DNA from: Pampus argenteus
Lineage: Eukaryota; Chordata; Actinopteri; Scombriformes; Stromateidae
Length of the DNA: 64,000 bases
NCBI GenBank assembly: GCA_036937835.1
Contig: CM072880.1
Span: 1,799,501-1,863,500, forward strand
Reading direction: 5' to 3'
Part shown: positions 22,526 through 35,500 of the stretch, one piece after another
How the letters are laid out: each line of letters begins with the position of its first letter
How positions within the stretch are numbered: the stretch's first letter is position 1
Notes under the pieces: generated by a model
Seen by the model: the letters and a program-made list of their open reading frames with translations, nothing else
Databases searched by the model: none
What the model was told of the DNA's origin: nothing
Program-made: the position numbers and the translations under genes

Positions 22526-25500
22526 CGACCCCACCACTCGATGGACGATGGACAGAGAATTAATCAATTATTTTGCTCATATTTCAAATAAAAATACCAA
22601 ATATTGTTCTGGTTCCAAATTGTCAAATTTGAATATTTGCTGCTTTTGTGTGTCAGATATATTTTATTTTGGGACTGTTGGTCGGATAAAACAAAAGGAC
22701 GTTTTTAATTTATCTCCTTGAGCTGTGAGAAACATATTTTCTTTACTATTAAGACAAAATGATTAATATAATAATTAAGCAGTGATGAAAATAATAGCTG
22801 AAAACTTAAGAACATGGAGTGTGAGGTGTGTCATGTTGAAACACAGCGCTCACCGGTGCTCATCAGCAGGTTTAGCAGAAATGTTGTTTTACGGTGGAAA
22901 GTTTTTGACGTCATGATTTCAACATACCAGGAAACACAATTTCCTTTAAGCGCACTAATTACTTCCTAGATCTGCTTCAAGTTGTACAAAAATACAGAAA
23001 AAAGGGGAAGTAATCGTGCAAATAAAGTCAAAGTTTGTGGATTCCCTTTGAAACGAAGGATGACTGGATCATGTGATAGGAAAGTCATACGTCCGGTTCA
23101 GAGGTTAATGCACACATCAGCGTTTAGCATCTTACTAATACCTTCAGGATCGACTGTGGGAGACCAGATGCTGCGTTCATCGTACCTGTACGTCTGTCTC
23201 ACAGGATGTTATGAAATGATGGTCTGTTTCCTGCTGTCTTCAACAAATCTGTATAAAACCTGGATGTATATAAATAGCATAAATATAGGACGGAAATTTA
23301 CAAAATGTTCCCAACTCAAGTAGCTTTTTCTGGAGCTTTTTACTGTAATCAAATGGTCTTCATTGTTTACGCGGTTGTCAGGGAAACGGAGGCAGTGGCC
23401 ATTATGACAGAGACACCTTTAGATAACATGTTATGTGTCATAGATGATTTATTTCTTAACCTCATTACACATCCACTTCTCCAACGTGCTAATTATTTAA
23501 CTTTTTATTTTTACCACATTTACTGACCATTTTAAACCTAACCAGACATCAACCGCAGCATATTAAACTCCTGACCTCTGTGGTCATTTATTCTGGTTGT
23601 TTCAGGTCTTATTTTAAATCAAAACTCTCAGATTCACACTTAATCATCTAATGTTTACCTCACAACCAGAAGACAGTTTATCAGATATAAAATAGGCATT
23701 AATCTGGGTTTTATAGTCATTTAATCATCTTTTTTTCAGGTAACTCAGGTGAGTTTGCTTCCAGGTAAAGGCCACTGGCTGCCACCTTGTTAGATAAGTG
23801 ACATTTGGGCACCAAAATTAGATTTATTTTTTTACATTACATTTTAAAATATAAAGCTGGAGATCGAGGAGAGAAAATGAATCCTCACTACTTTGTCATT
23901 TTGTGCATTGGTTTATCAATAATATTAAATTATTCTGTTTTTTATTTATTATTTTTTATGTCACTTTTAAATAACTTTTAGTTTCATGAACCCAAATTAA
24001 ATGCCTGGTAAGCAAAAAAAACAGCTGACTAATTCAATGATGATGTTTGGAAACAGAAACTCTTCATAGTTTTAACTACGGTGTAGATGTAACGTTAAAT
24101 CTCCCCCTGCAGGTCAAACTGAAGATCTGTTGACATCTATGTAAAATTATTATTTATTAAGCAGAAATTAATTCACACTTTATTAAATGTAAATGATGCT
24201 GAAAACAATCTGTTGTAGTTTTGTGTTTCATGTTGTTGTCTACATGCAGAGGTTTTCATGAACACCACATTACTTCACCAGTGAGTGGAAACAACAGTCA
24301 GTCAGTTTTTACTTTGTCACCATCAAGTGGGGAAAAGAAATCCTGCAGCCAGAAAGTTGAAAAGAAAAAAAACTAAAGTTTTGAGGAAGTATTAAAGTGT
24401 TTCTGTGTATTTTAACTGCTTCCTTTGCTGGAATTACATGAATGAGCCAAACAGGCCGATAACAATATTGAAGATGTAACGGTGAGTTTACCCAGCTGGT
24501 TTGGGTTCGGGATATTATATAATCAATCAGTCTGATTGATGGATCAATCCACATATCTAAGAATGTACCGTGTAATCCCAGTTATGATCCAGTTTTGTCT
24601 GTGTGTTTCACATATTGATCCACTGAACACAGAAAGTCGTGTGTCCTGAAAAGATTTTACTTTTTTATTTTTTTTACAACTCCTCCATATAGGATCAATT
24701 TGAAAGTTACAAAACAATATGCACAATTAATAATAATTTAATTGTAATAATAATATTAATTTTACAGGTCTGTTTCTGGATATTTTATAGTGTTTTTATG
24801 CACAATAATAACTTTTATTACTCTCTCTCAGCTGTCTTGACAAAATATGTTTCAGGTTTGCAATTTGAAGGGAAACAAAAAGCGATTTTAAAAAATATGA
24901 ATTTGACTCCTAGCTCGAAAAAATTTGGGTTTTTTTTTTTTTTTTTTCAGCCATATTGCCAAAGATGCAGGATTATAAAATATTTACAAGGAGGAAAATC
25001 TGGCCTGTATGAAACTGTTAATGTTTTTATAGATCAGTTCATTAGATGCAAATAAAACATTTTGTGGCGTAAAAAGAGAAAATAGAAAGTTAGTTTTGTT
25101 AGATATATTGAGATATTTTCTGCAACCTGACATCCAGTATGATGCAGATTAAAAACATGTTCATGCAGACAAACATTAACTTCCTGTTTGTTGTTGCTTC
25201 ATCTGTCTGGTCACCATGACAAGGAGCATATCATGCTGTGGCAAAGATGGTTAATCACAGATAAGCAGTTTGACACATTCAACCCCAGATGAATGAAATG
25301 ATAAGTAAATGTATATCATTGCATTTTATTTATAGTCTAATGAACCTGAAAGAGCATCATCTCTTATACATTTTATAAGCTCATACAGTCAACATGTACA
25401 CCTTTAACAGAGTTATTGATTATTCTTGAGTGCATTCCCTTTGTATTGTTTTATTTTTAAGTTAACACAAGCCCAGGTTTTCACAATCTACTTTCTTATG

Positions 25501-27083
25501 CACAAGCATAGACATGAAGGTTAACAAAGATAAACCGCCGCCAGTTTGAAGCTGTTTGTTTGCAGCATCATGTGGGATGTTATTTTAGGTCTGAGGGGTC
25601 CAGCTGTGAATTTAGACGGATATAATTTGGTGGAAAAAGCAGCAAAACGTGAACATTACTAGAAAAACTTGACTCAGTCACTTTTTAAATCCATTTTATT
25701 TTTGACTGCAGGTTTAAAGAACAACTCCACCTGAACCATGGTGATATTTCAGTAAAAGCATTAAGTAGTAAATCATCAGAAGTTGTTCTGGTCAGCTGAT
25801 TTTACTCCAGACGTTTGAATGAGATCAGTGGAGGACTCACTATACATAATAATACTTTACTTTTGCATACTAGAGCATCATACTGCTGTAATACTACTAC
25901 TTGGGTTTTTTTTCTAAAGTTGGTCTCAGTAATCAACTCAAATCAATAATCTATATTATTAATTTCATCCATAATAGCTATGATTTCAGTAGCATTAACT
26001 GTTTCAGGGTAAAGCCTCCTGAACTAGGCAGTAGATTACAGCAAATGATACTCAACAGAGATAAAGACAAACACATTTTATTAGGATTAATGTTTGATTA
26101 ATGCATGTTTGATGTGCGTTTCAGTCCCAGTGATGTTATTGTTCATATCATTGGTTGATTGGCTCCTTAATCAATGCAGGACTGCTTTCAAGACAGCATA
26201 TCGCATTCACCAAGCGAGACCCTGAAGCTGAACCTCACACATACAGACAAACAGAGAGACAGTCATCGTTTTACACAACCTGCTCGTTGTCATGGAGAAA
26301 CGTATTCACCACAACAACTTTATGTTTATATATTTGGCTTGTTCTGCCTCCAAACGATCCAGTGATGCAGCTTTACGTTGTCATGTATGATTATGCTGAG
26401 CTCATACTCGTATTCATGTATGAGCTCATACTCATACATGAACCACTTCCAGAGAAACAGTCAGTTTCAATCATGTCCATATATGTTCAGTTTTGTTGCT
26501 TGATAATCATTTAATAGTCATTTTTCAAGCATAAACATCATAATTTGCAGGTTCCAGTTCATCATATATGAGCATGTTTTTTATCATATATGACAGTGAA
26601 TGAAATATATTTTGTTTTTGACCTGTTGGTTGAATAAAACGAGTGATTTAAGGTTTTTATCTCATTGTGTTGTTTTTGTTATTTCTACTGTTTTTGTTGT
26701 AATGTTGATTCTGTAATAATTTAAATTAATGTATTTGGCTTCAGGTCTATTTTTAACTTTTATTCCTCAATCCTTACAGTGTGGTATGAAGTGTGAAAAT
26801 TAGTGAGCACATAAAAGCGGATTCATGCAGTGAATCAGTCAAATCCAGACGTTGCATGTGTAAGAAAACATGAGTCACATTTTAAAACCATTCAACATCA
26901 TTTATTTACTCTGCCATTACTGTAATTGACTACTTTACAAGAAAACGCTGCAAAAAAAGGCTTTCGAGTCGCGACAAGATTAAATACAAAAATAACAAGT
27001 TTTAAATAGATATTTATGTAAAAGGAATAAATAGTGAAGTAGCAGAAAATGTTCAGAGTAGCTGCTTTGCTGGGACGTTTCTG
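22526..27083. other. Intergenic AT-rich DNA
   Basis: No exon, RNA gene or transposon ORF that I can support. The short ORFs lack family motifs and conserved splice structure. A perfect 11-bp inverted repeat (TCATGTATGAG / CTCATACATGA, 6-bp loop) sits at 26414-26441. Confidence 0.5.
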
Positions 27084-28373
27084 TTATGCTGCACGATCAT
27101 TCAGGACGTCAGATGACGAGAAATATGGAACACATGTTATTTGTTTCTGCAATGTAGAGAAGAAGAAGAGGGACGAGTTAAAAGACAGAATACGGTTACA
27201 CAAGTCTGTATAATGTAGAAAATAATCGTTGTTGGATGAGAAATGTGGATATCTGACACATTTACAGTCTGTTTAGCATCAAATCTGAAACATATCTACT
27301 GGATTTGAAGCTTCATATTAGCTGATTTACAGCAAGAAACACATGTTCACTGTTCATTTACTGACTGTTGATTTAAGACACAGTTGAAAAACTGTGAAAA
27401 AAGTTTAGATTCTCCAGACCTGAAAATCTTGCACAATATAATGAACCTTTTCTGGTATTTAACACATCTAGACACGCTTTATGTGACTGATTCATTTTTT
27501 TCACCTTTTCTAGTTTCTCTTTGAGCCACGTAGACGCTGGATCGATGCACCTCTGATCCCCCCTCATGTTTTCAATCCTAGAAACAGAAATCAGAGAAAC
27601 AAAATGAGTTCAGAGTTGAGACAGTAGCCACATCGTTGTTGAGTGAATCTCTGAATAACTGGACAGAGAGGAGGACGGATATGTTCAGATGTAGTGTTTG
27701 AGTGCTTTGCTTACAGGAAGGAGTGGACGCAGCCGTCCTCTTGTGGTTTCATTTCGTAGCACGTCTTGATTCTCCCTTGAAGACAGAAACTCACCTCGTA
27801 ACAGCAGGGGAAATTTACCAGTCGACCAAAGGAGTCTGCTGCACCACCGGATCAACACACACACACACACACACAAAATAGTGATTTATGGAAAACTTTC
27901 ATGTAGTACTTATTCCATATATTTTCGAAAATTGAAAGAAAATGAATTAAAGTCATAAATTTGGATTTTGCATTCTCCGTTTGAGTAAAGCTGCAACTTG
28001 CTGGATTATTATGTTGACGTGTATTTAAACTGCATGTTTTATCTGAGTCCAAAACTCCAAAGATACTCAGTTTACTATCAAATAAACGCTGCTAATTGTC
28101 TCATTTAGGAACCTGGAACCAGTGAATATTTGACATTTATGCTTGAAAAATGAGTAAAACAATTAATAATCACAATAGTTGCTGCTGACTAATCATTCGT
28201 CTCTACTCTATACATAGTTTTAATTTTTACAGATGGTGTCCCTGTTTATCATCTGGGATACAAATTACAGAAGACAAAATTCACATATGTTCAGTTTTAC
28301 CTGGTAACACAGATAAGAGCATCACAACAGCCAGACTGGACACGAAAATCCAACGGTTCACAAAGAGACTCAT
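27084..28373 (-). CDS. Divergent cysteine-rich CC chemokine
   Basis: Exons 28301-28373, 27715-27838, 27505-27577 and 27084-27146 splice in phase to 110 residues. Residues 1-24 (MSLFVNRWIFVSSLAVVMLL...) are a signal peptide. The core has NFPCCYEVSF (CC pair), EDGCVHSFLIE (third Cys) and DQRCIDPASTWLKEKLEK (fourth Cys and C-terminal helix). Three further cysteines (VSFCLQ, IKTCYE, and ITCVPYF in exon 4) allow an extra disulfide. Exon 2 is 124 bp, the same as in the 8658-9916 gene, and the four-exon plan is shared across the cluster. The exon 3 donor (AAG|GTGAAA) is weak. Reading through it would instead add about 44 residues ending SFSTVS and a TAA near 27373. The exon 2 acceptor is a CAGCAG tandem (27836-27841), giving or omitting one Ala. 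The exact orthologue is not assigned. Confidence 0.85.
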
Positions 28374-29480
28374 CCTCAGCACCAAACGTCTGGACTCTCA
28401 GCTGCTTCGTTTTTCAGTTAATAACTGCTCAACCTGATAAAGTCTGATGAAGAGAGAACCAGAGAGGGTTGACCTTAAATACTGGAGCTTCACACAAAAA
28501 AAGAGGAACTGTTCAATGTGTCTGGACTGGAAAAAAAAAACATGACAAGATCATGACAAGATACACACGCAGGAGGTAATGGCATTATGTCCATATATGT
28601 TCAGCTTTGTTGTGATATCATAGCTACCATAGACTGTTACCTGACCGTCATATGAGAGCAGAGACGCATCATCAGCTCGTCATCCATCTGCAGCTCTGAT
28701 GCCTGAAAATGCAGCAGAGTGTCTTTTTTCCTCCTAAATAACACGATGGCCAGTGTATTCTTTGTCATGTCATGTTTGTTTGTAACAACTGTCACATTGT
28801 GAAATGTTGTTGTGAAATTTATGACACTGTCAGAATTTTATCTCAGGTTGGATGAATTTCACAGTGCACAGTGTGAAAAGGCCTCTTTACATAGAAAAAC
28901 AACATAAGAAGGAAGTTGTAGTAGAACAATGAACTTAACAACGAGTTCACGCTTCTTCAGGACCGGAGTGTAAAACTAACAAAACGTCAGATAAAACATA
29001 AAAATCATAAGTAAAATATCTCATATCTAATAAGTTTTCTCACTATGTGTGATGATGAAAAAAGAGACTTTGTAAAGCTCTTTGAAAAATTTCAACTTGT
29101 GCATTATTTGATGAATGATGTGTGTTTTATGTAATATTGTAAAAACAAACAAACAAACAAACTATATGATATAAAACATATAAGGAAGAAATATTGTAAT
29201 GAATTCTGCCGTGCCTCATTTGCATATTTAATTATCTTTATATTTCAGTGGGCAGGACACTAAAACATCTTAAATTTATCTTTTGTGTGAGCAGAAGGGG
29301 AATCACCTGCACTAACAATAACCCTCAGACTGACTGAGCAGCTATTCTTAGCATCGACTCCTTAAACACTGCGTCATGACGGCACAAGACGCTGCTGAAA
29401 ACTCGTAAAGACGAATTACTCACATTCATGAAATGCAGCAGCAGTAGAAATACATTTCTGTGCCTTTAGAAAACATCTTA

Positions 29481-29517
<37 letters not shown>

Positions 29518-31093
29518 CTCGCCTCATGTCTTACAGTCTTCAGTTGGCTCACAGTGACTTTAAAATACTTTTTTCCTGATGATTTTATCAATAAACATGC
29601 CACACATTCTCTATGTGTGTGGTAGGACAACCTGTTTAGTCCTGACATCACAGTACTTCAAACTCATCCTGTACTACTACACATGGCTCTCTGGACACCT
29701 ATAATAGTATAAGAAAGATGAGATTATATATTTAAATAATTTTTAAAAAATGATGTGCTGCTATGAATTCAAACAATCACCAAAAGTCTGGATGTTGTGA
29801 ATCGTGACAAATCCTTCATATAATTTCATATTCTGGATATTTCTGTTTAATTGAATAAATACAACAACTTATATTAGCACTGCTGTGACTTTATTGCCGT
29901 CATTTTTCAGTCATTTTTCATACGTCGTCTCTCTCTCTCTCCATATATATATATATATATATAACAAGATTAGTAGCAGCGGATGTATATTTTTGCTACA
30001 TGCTAAAAGAAGACAGGAAAATATGAGATCCTCAAACCAACTCTCAGAAGAGGGAAGTCCCATCTGGTCATCTGTCTCAAGTCTGTGTGTGACCAGAGAG
30101 GAAGAAATCCAAAGAGAAAACAAAAAAAAAGAAGAAGAAGAAGAAAGATAAGGGCAAGGCACTGATAGATGGTGTCAGTGTGTTTGCATAATCCTATAGT
30201 GTCTTGATGTGGGTGTGGAGCTATTTGCAGCTATTTTTTACAGTTAAACAGAATTTACTAATGACTTTCAGGTCAAGCTTCCTCTTTTCCTCCTGACTCA
30301 CCGATCATCCTGCTGGTTACCAGCTAACAGGCTGAACAGCACCTCACAGTGCTCTCATCTGTAAACTGCACCACGTCGTCACCACACATACATGTAGATA
30401 TTACCTCCATCACAAACCCGGCACCAGAAAACACAGCAGGAAGATAAAAACAAAAAATGTGCACAGAATATAAAAGTTAAATGACTGAAACTCTGCAAAC
30501 TGACAGTCGCCTTCAGATGCATACACAACATGACATATTAAGTTATGACATATGAGCTGAAGCTATTATTTTAATGTTTATTTTTGTATATAGCATGAAT
30601 TTATGCCACATACATTTACAGCATAAGATAGTCTGCAGTACTCATACCTAGACTGATGTTTTTAAAAAAAAAAGATAAAACTCAACATGCATGAAAATGC
30701 ACAGACTCAACAATACATACATATTATACATATAGATTATACTATTCTATATTAAACTGTAAGTAAGTGATCTATGTAATCATTATTGTGATTTATGCAA
30801 CATCAAATTGTTGTAAAAACTAAACAGCAAATGTGTGTAACACTAAATCGTCTATAAAACTGTATAAGATTAAATAAATATTTACTGTATTGAAGTAAAA
30901 ATCTTGGAAGATTTTTCTGTAAAGGTAATAAATCATAATTACAATAATTAAAAACATGTCGATATCAATAGAAAAACTTTTTTTTTTAAAAGTCCTCCAT
31001 AAATTGGTCAGTTTTACAACTGTAAGTTTGGCTCTACTAATTTGTAAAATTTAACTTCTAATAAAAAATAAATTTAAAAGAAATCATGGATTT
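28374..31093. other. Intergenic DNA with short microsatellites
   Basis: The first few hundred bases are the putative promoter of the divergent chemokine. (TG)n lies at about 29485-29514, and CT/TA microsatellites at about 29931-29962. No gene is supported. Confidence 0.5.
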
Positions 31094-31384
31094 TCAGTAT
31101 AACTGGAGGTTTTTTGTGGAAAACATTAAGAATGGGGATTTCATAAATTTGACATTGTCCATATAATATTTCATATTTTCTTTAAACCATTCTTCAAAAT
31201 TGACTTTTAGTCTAATGAGATGCTGTGTGAGTGTGTTTATGTCAGAATAAATGTCTTTATCTTTGGGTAATATGTAAAAATGCAGCTCTTTAATACCTTT
31301 TGTTGGTAACACTTTCAGTACGTCGCCATTGTTTTGTTTTTTTAAATTAACCGCGTCACGCATGTTCTCGCGAGATGTGAACAA
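31094..31384 (-). mobile_element. Possible hAT/ZBED-type transposase remnant
   Basis: A 96-codon ORF contains HLIRLKVNFEEWFKEN followed by a KSPF motif. This weakly resembles the region of ZBED/hAT transposase-derived proteins where a 'HL..L...FE.YF' segment precedes a 'NPF' motif. It ends next to the msl2 promoter. Assignment is tentative; it could also be an unrelated chance ORF. Confidence 0.3.
31366..31375. promoter_or_regulatory. TCTCGCGAGA palindromic promoter motif
   Basis: This perfect 10-bp palindrome matches the vertebrate CGCG element (bound by BANP) typical of CpG-island, often bidirectional, promoters. It lies at the start of the CpG-rich stretch 31350-32600 upstream of msl2. 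Confidence 0.7.
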
Positions 31385-32555
31385 CAGCGCCCCCCTTGTT
31401 TATGCTTGGAAACGCGACGGGAGGTTTGAGGAATACTCTGCGGCTAACGATAGCAAGGTACACAAGTCGGGATTTATTTCACTTTCATTCGTAACTGACA
31501 CTCCGGTGGTCCACCAGAGGCTGGAGGAGGACATCATTTCGTCTAAGCCCTTTTGTTTTTTCTGCTACGTCCCCACCGAGGCGAGCAGCGGGAACAGAAG
31601 AGCTCCGCTAATCCCGAGAAGTGGGGAGCGGCCTGCTTTTGTAGCCGACTTCCCTGTGCCGCTCAGCCGGCTAGCATTGTCACCAGAGCCCGGTGCTTCC
31701 GCTGGCTCGTTTTTCTCCACACCAACAGAAGCGTCGCGGCTTTAAAAATAATTTCCTGATTTGCCAACCAGATAATCTCCTTCACCCGCCTCCCTCTCTG
31801 TGAACGCACCGGTGTCGGTGTTTTGGGCTTTTTTTTGTGTATGTCAAGGAGAGTCGTTTGAAGCCCGAGCGGCCTGTTTTGTTTTCGAGCCGCCATGAAT
31901 CTCCGCGAACAATAACACAGCGGTAAAACAACCGAGCCCACCGGGGCGACAGCGGAGACACACGGATTTTAAACGCAGTGTATGCCACCAGCTCTGGACC
32001 GAGGTGAAAACCGGAGACGATGGAAGTATCGTACTGCAAACTGCAGCACTTTCTGGGTGGATATTTGAACCGCTGCTGCTCGTAAGTAACCCGTAAAAAA
32101 GGCCACCGGCGGCTGGACGATGCTTTATGTGACCGGAGCTCATGGATTATATGGAAACAAACCGAACCGACTTGGATGAACCGACGTTTCTATGCTCGGC
32201 CTCCGTGTGAATGCACTTATTATCTTAGTAGCAGCACTACTTCCAGAGCCGGAGCGTCACATTGAGGATGGATCTGATGTGACGGGTCGTTAAGCGGCTC
32301 AGGGGAACCTGGATTGCTTTATATATATAAATATAAATATACATACATATAAATATATTTATATGTGGGATTTACCGACGAAACTGAAGCAGTTAAATCC
32401 ATCTATGCTCTCGTCAAAGCCACCAGACTCCCTTGAAAAAAGCAGCAATTTAAGTTGTTTGTATCACTGTGTGACTTTGGTGTTTTAAACGCATTAATAC
32501 ATCTTAACGGACCGCACCGGAGCGTACCGGAGCCCGGAGGGGCCAGGCAGCTGAG
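31385..32555 (+). promoter_or_regulatory. msl2 CpG-rich promoter and 5' UTR
   Basis: CpG density and GC content rise sharply against the AT-rich flanks from about 31350 to 32700. No long conserved ORF is present before the msl2 ATG at 32556. The exact start of transcription cannot be read. Short ORFs in this stretch (31329-31941) are ordinary for CpG islands. Confidence 0.65.
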
Positions 32556-35500
32556 ATGAACCCGGTGAATGCGACCTCTCTCTACGTGTCCGCGAGCCGG
32601 TCGGTGCTGCAGTGCGACCCCCGAGACCCTCGGGCCCTCGCGGAGCTCTGCAAGCTGCTGCCGTTTTTCCGCCAGTCGCTGTCCTGCCTGGTCTGCGGTG
32701 AGTGTGTGTTTTTTATTAGTATTTTATTAGTAGTATTTTAGACGTATATGTTTGTGTGTAAATGTGTTTTGGGAGAGGTTGTCGGTAACGTGCGCTGTTG
32801 TCAGCTGTGGGAGCGAGCCTTTAACTAATGCTGTCTTCACGTGCTGTCGGAAATATCTGTATTCCTTATATAGTGCAACACTAGTGGAGTCAGTTAATAA
32901 CAAGTAAATACAATTTTCTACCTAAGTATATACTGATTTACTTATGCTTCACTATATTGTAAAATAATTTTTCCTCCTTATAATTATTTTACAACTAAAA
33001 GTACTACTACTATTTACAAGATAAACATATACAAAATAGTAATACTACTAATACATAATAATATAAATTAACATCATACATACATCACTTCTTAAAATGA
33101 GTCTTACTAAGTGAATCACATGCAAACACAAGTTAAATCATTTCAGCACCACAATTTAATCAAGTGAATAAAAATGGAATAAAATATAATAAATTAAATG
33201 AAATATACAAAACAAAATATATTTGAGCTGGAAATCACAATTTAGGGATAACGTTGGTAATAATTTTGAGAAGTGATTTTAAAAGAGAGTATGGTATAAA
33301 TAAAATAACCCTGCTTTATAATATGTAAATGTAATCATATAAGGTAATTATACATTTATTATAAATGTGCTATGTTATTATAATAGTAGTAAAAAAATAT
33401 ACTGATATGTGTCACTGTGCATAATGAATACTTTAGTTACTATAGTATATTGTCCTGATAATACTCACATACTTCTAATTTAGTAAAAATATCTTTTAAC
33501 AGTGCTGCTTTTTCTCTAAGTGAAATTTATTAATAATAATAATTATCAACAGCACAGAGATAAAACTATGATTTGTTTGTATTTTTTGTTTGAATTTCGG
33601 AGGGTGAAACGTATGATAAGATATTTGTGCTTTTTCTTACTTTCATATTGCAACTAGATCAAAATAAGTTAAATTCCTGTAAAAATCCTGCTTATAAATT
33701 CTGAATGCTCATCTTTCCAGGGCGCCGTGAACGCAGCGCAGCCTCATCATGACACACCCCCCTGTGTGTGTTGTTTGGCAGCATCGGGGCGTTTCTCTGT
33801 TGAATAACATCTATATACTGGATGCTGTGCACCTAATCTCGCCCTTATTCCACCCAATAAGCGTCAAAGCAACACACAAGGACTAAAATAAAAGTAGCAA
33901 GCAACAAAATAAAAGAGGGACTTGGTTTTTATTTAAACACTAGTGTAACTGTGCAACGTAAAGTGGGCTGTAATTCAACAGAAGGAGCATTTCTGTGTGG
34001 TTAGCCTGCATGTGTCAGCTCGTAAATGAACTACATGTTTGATTTATATTGGTGGTATATTTAATGCGTGGCTTTAACAGCTCATATATAATGCAGTAAC
34101 TCTCTCTTAGCGGCTCCCTGTGTTTCTTGTTGTTTCTGTGGCAGCACAGAGGAAGCTGGTTGTCAATGAATGGATGGATGGATGGATTTTATATGAATTA
34201 TTTCTTATTTACCCAACTGAGTTGATTGCAGATGACTTCACCTCCACTATGTAAATAACAGATCAATATAAAGCAGCATACATTGTGTTAAATATAGACT
34301 TAATGGAGTTTCGTGGGGTTTATCGGACAGTGAATGCACCGTGTGTAACGTTTGCTGTTTCTCATGAATGGACCTTCATCCCTTTTTCCCCCCCATCTGC
34401 AGCTGCACTCCCTAGCGACCATTGTTGCTAAGGAAGCTCCTCTCAAAGAGCGGTTGTCATCAGGTCTGCCAAGATGCCAAACACCACTGGTTTACAGATG
34501 CATGTCGGTTTAATCAGCGATAGTTTGTTGCTGACATTTTTAAAGCTGGAGCTGTAATTTATGAGATCATGGTTCTGCGTAGACATGATGTTCGTCACGT
34601 TTTTATTGCCATATTTATGTTGCTGTGAATCTGTGTTGCTTTTTCTGGATCCTTTGACAGTCTGTGAATTAATCAGCAGTATGAGCTGTTCCCTGCTGTT
34701 CCTGTGAAAACTGTGATTTTAAAGTATTAATGTTCTGCATATTTGCCCTCTCCTCCCATCTTCAGGTAACCTGCTGCAGGACCCCATCGCTCCCACCGAC
34801 TCGTCATGTCAGCATTACGTCTGTCGAGGCTGTAAAGGTCAGAGGATGCAGCTGAAGCCGTCCTGTAGTTGGTGTAAGGACTATTCCCGCTTCGAGGAAA
34901 ACAGGCAGCTCTCTTTGCTTGTCCACTGTTACAGGAAGCTCTGTCTCTACATCACTCAATCACCGCTTGCCCCACACATAGCCAGCGCAGCCAGCGACTC
35001 GCCGGACCTCCAGGCCATCCTCAACGAGGGTCTCACGTTGGCTGAGAGCGAGCCCGAGGCAGAAGACATTTCAGACACGGTCGGCCTGTCGCAGACGGCC
35101 TCCACCTCAGAGGCTGTCCATCCCGATGAAGCTCCGCTTTTGAAGGAGCTCAAAGGGGAGGACTCGGGCCCCGTGAGCGTTAACGGGCTGCATGACTGTA
35201 ACGGCCTGGTCAGTTCGGACACACTGCAACCCATCACCATAGGAACGGGTGGAAGTGTTGCAAAGCAGGAGAGCTTTTCGGAGGAAATCCCGGTGTGTGT
35301 GAGCGTCACGGGGACCGGGGAGGCGGGCCTGTGTGACATCAGCACTTTCGGGGATGAGCTGAAACATGGCGGGGGGCCGTTGTTGTTGAGCGTTGAGGAG
35401 GTGCTCAGGACGCTGGAGACGGACCCCGACCCCCAGCCGGACTGCCCCCCCGTACCTCAGTCCAGCCTCAATGGGCCACACTGCCCATCTGGCGACTCAT

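Noticed and set aside
27373..27577. Extended exon 3 of the divergent chemokine ending SFSTVS
   Set aside because: Splicing at AAG|GTGAAA to a phased exon with its own stop matches the four-exon plan of the cluster. The read-through is kept only as an alternative.
31329..32143. ORFs in the msl2 upstream CpG island
   Set aside because: GC-rich sequence with few stops; no conserved motif and several mutually overlapping frames.
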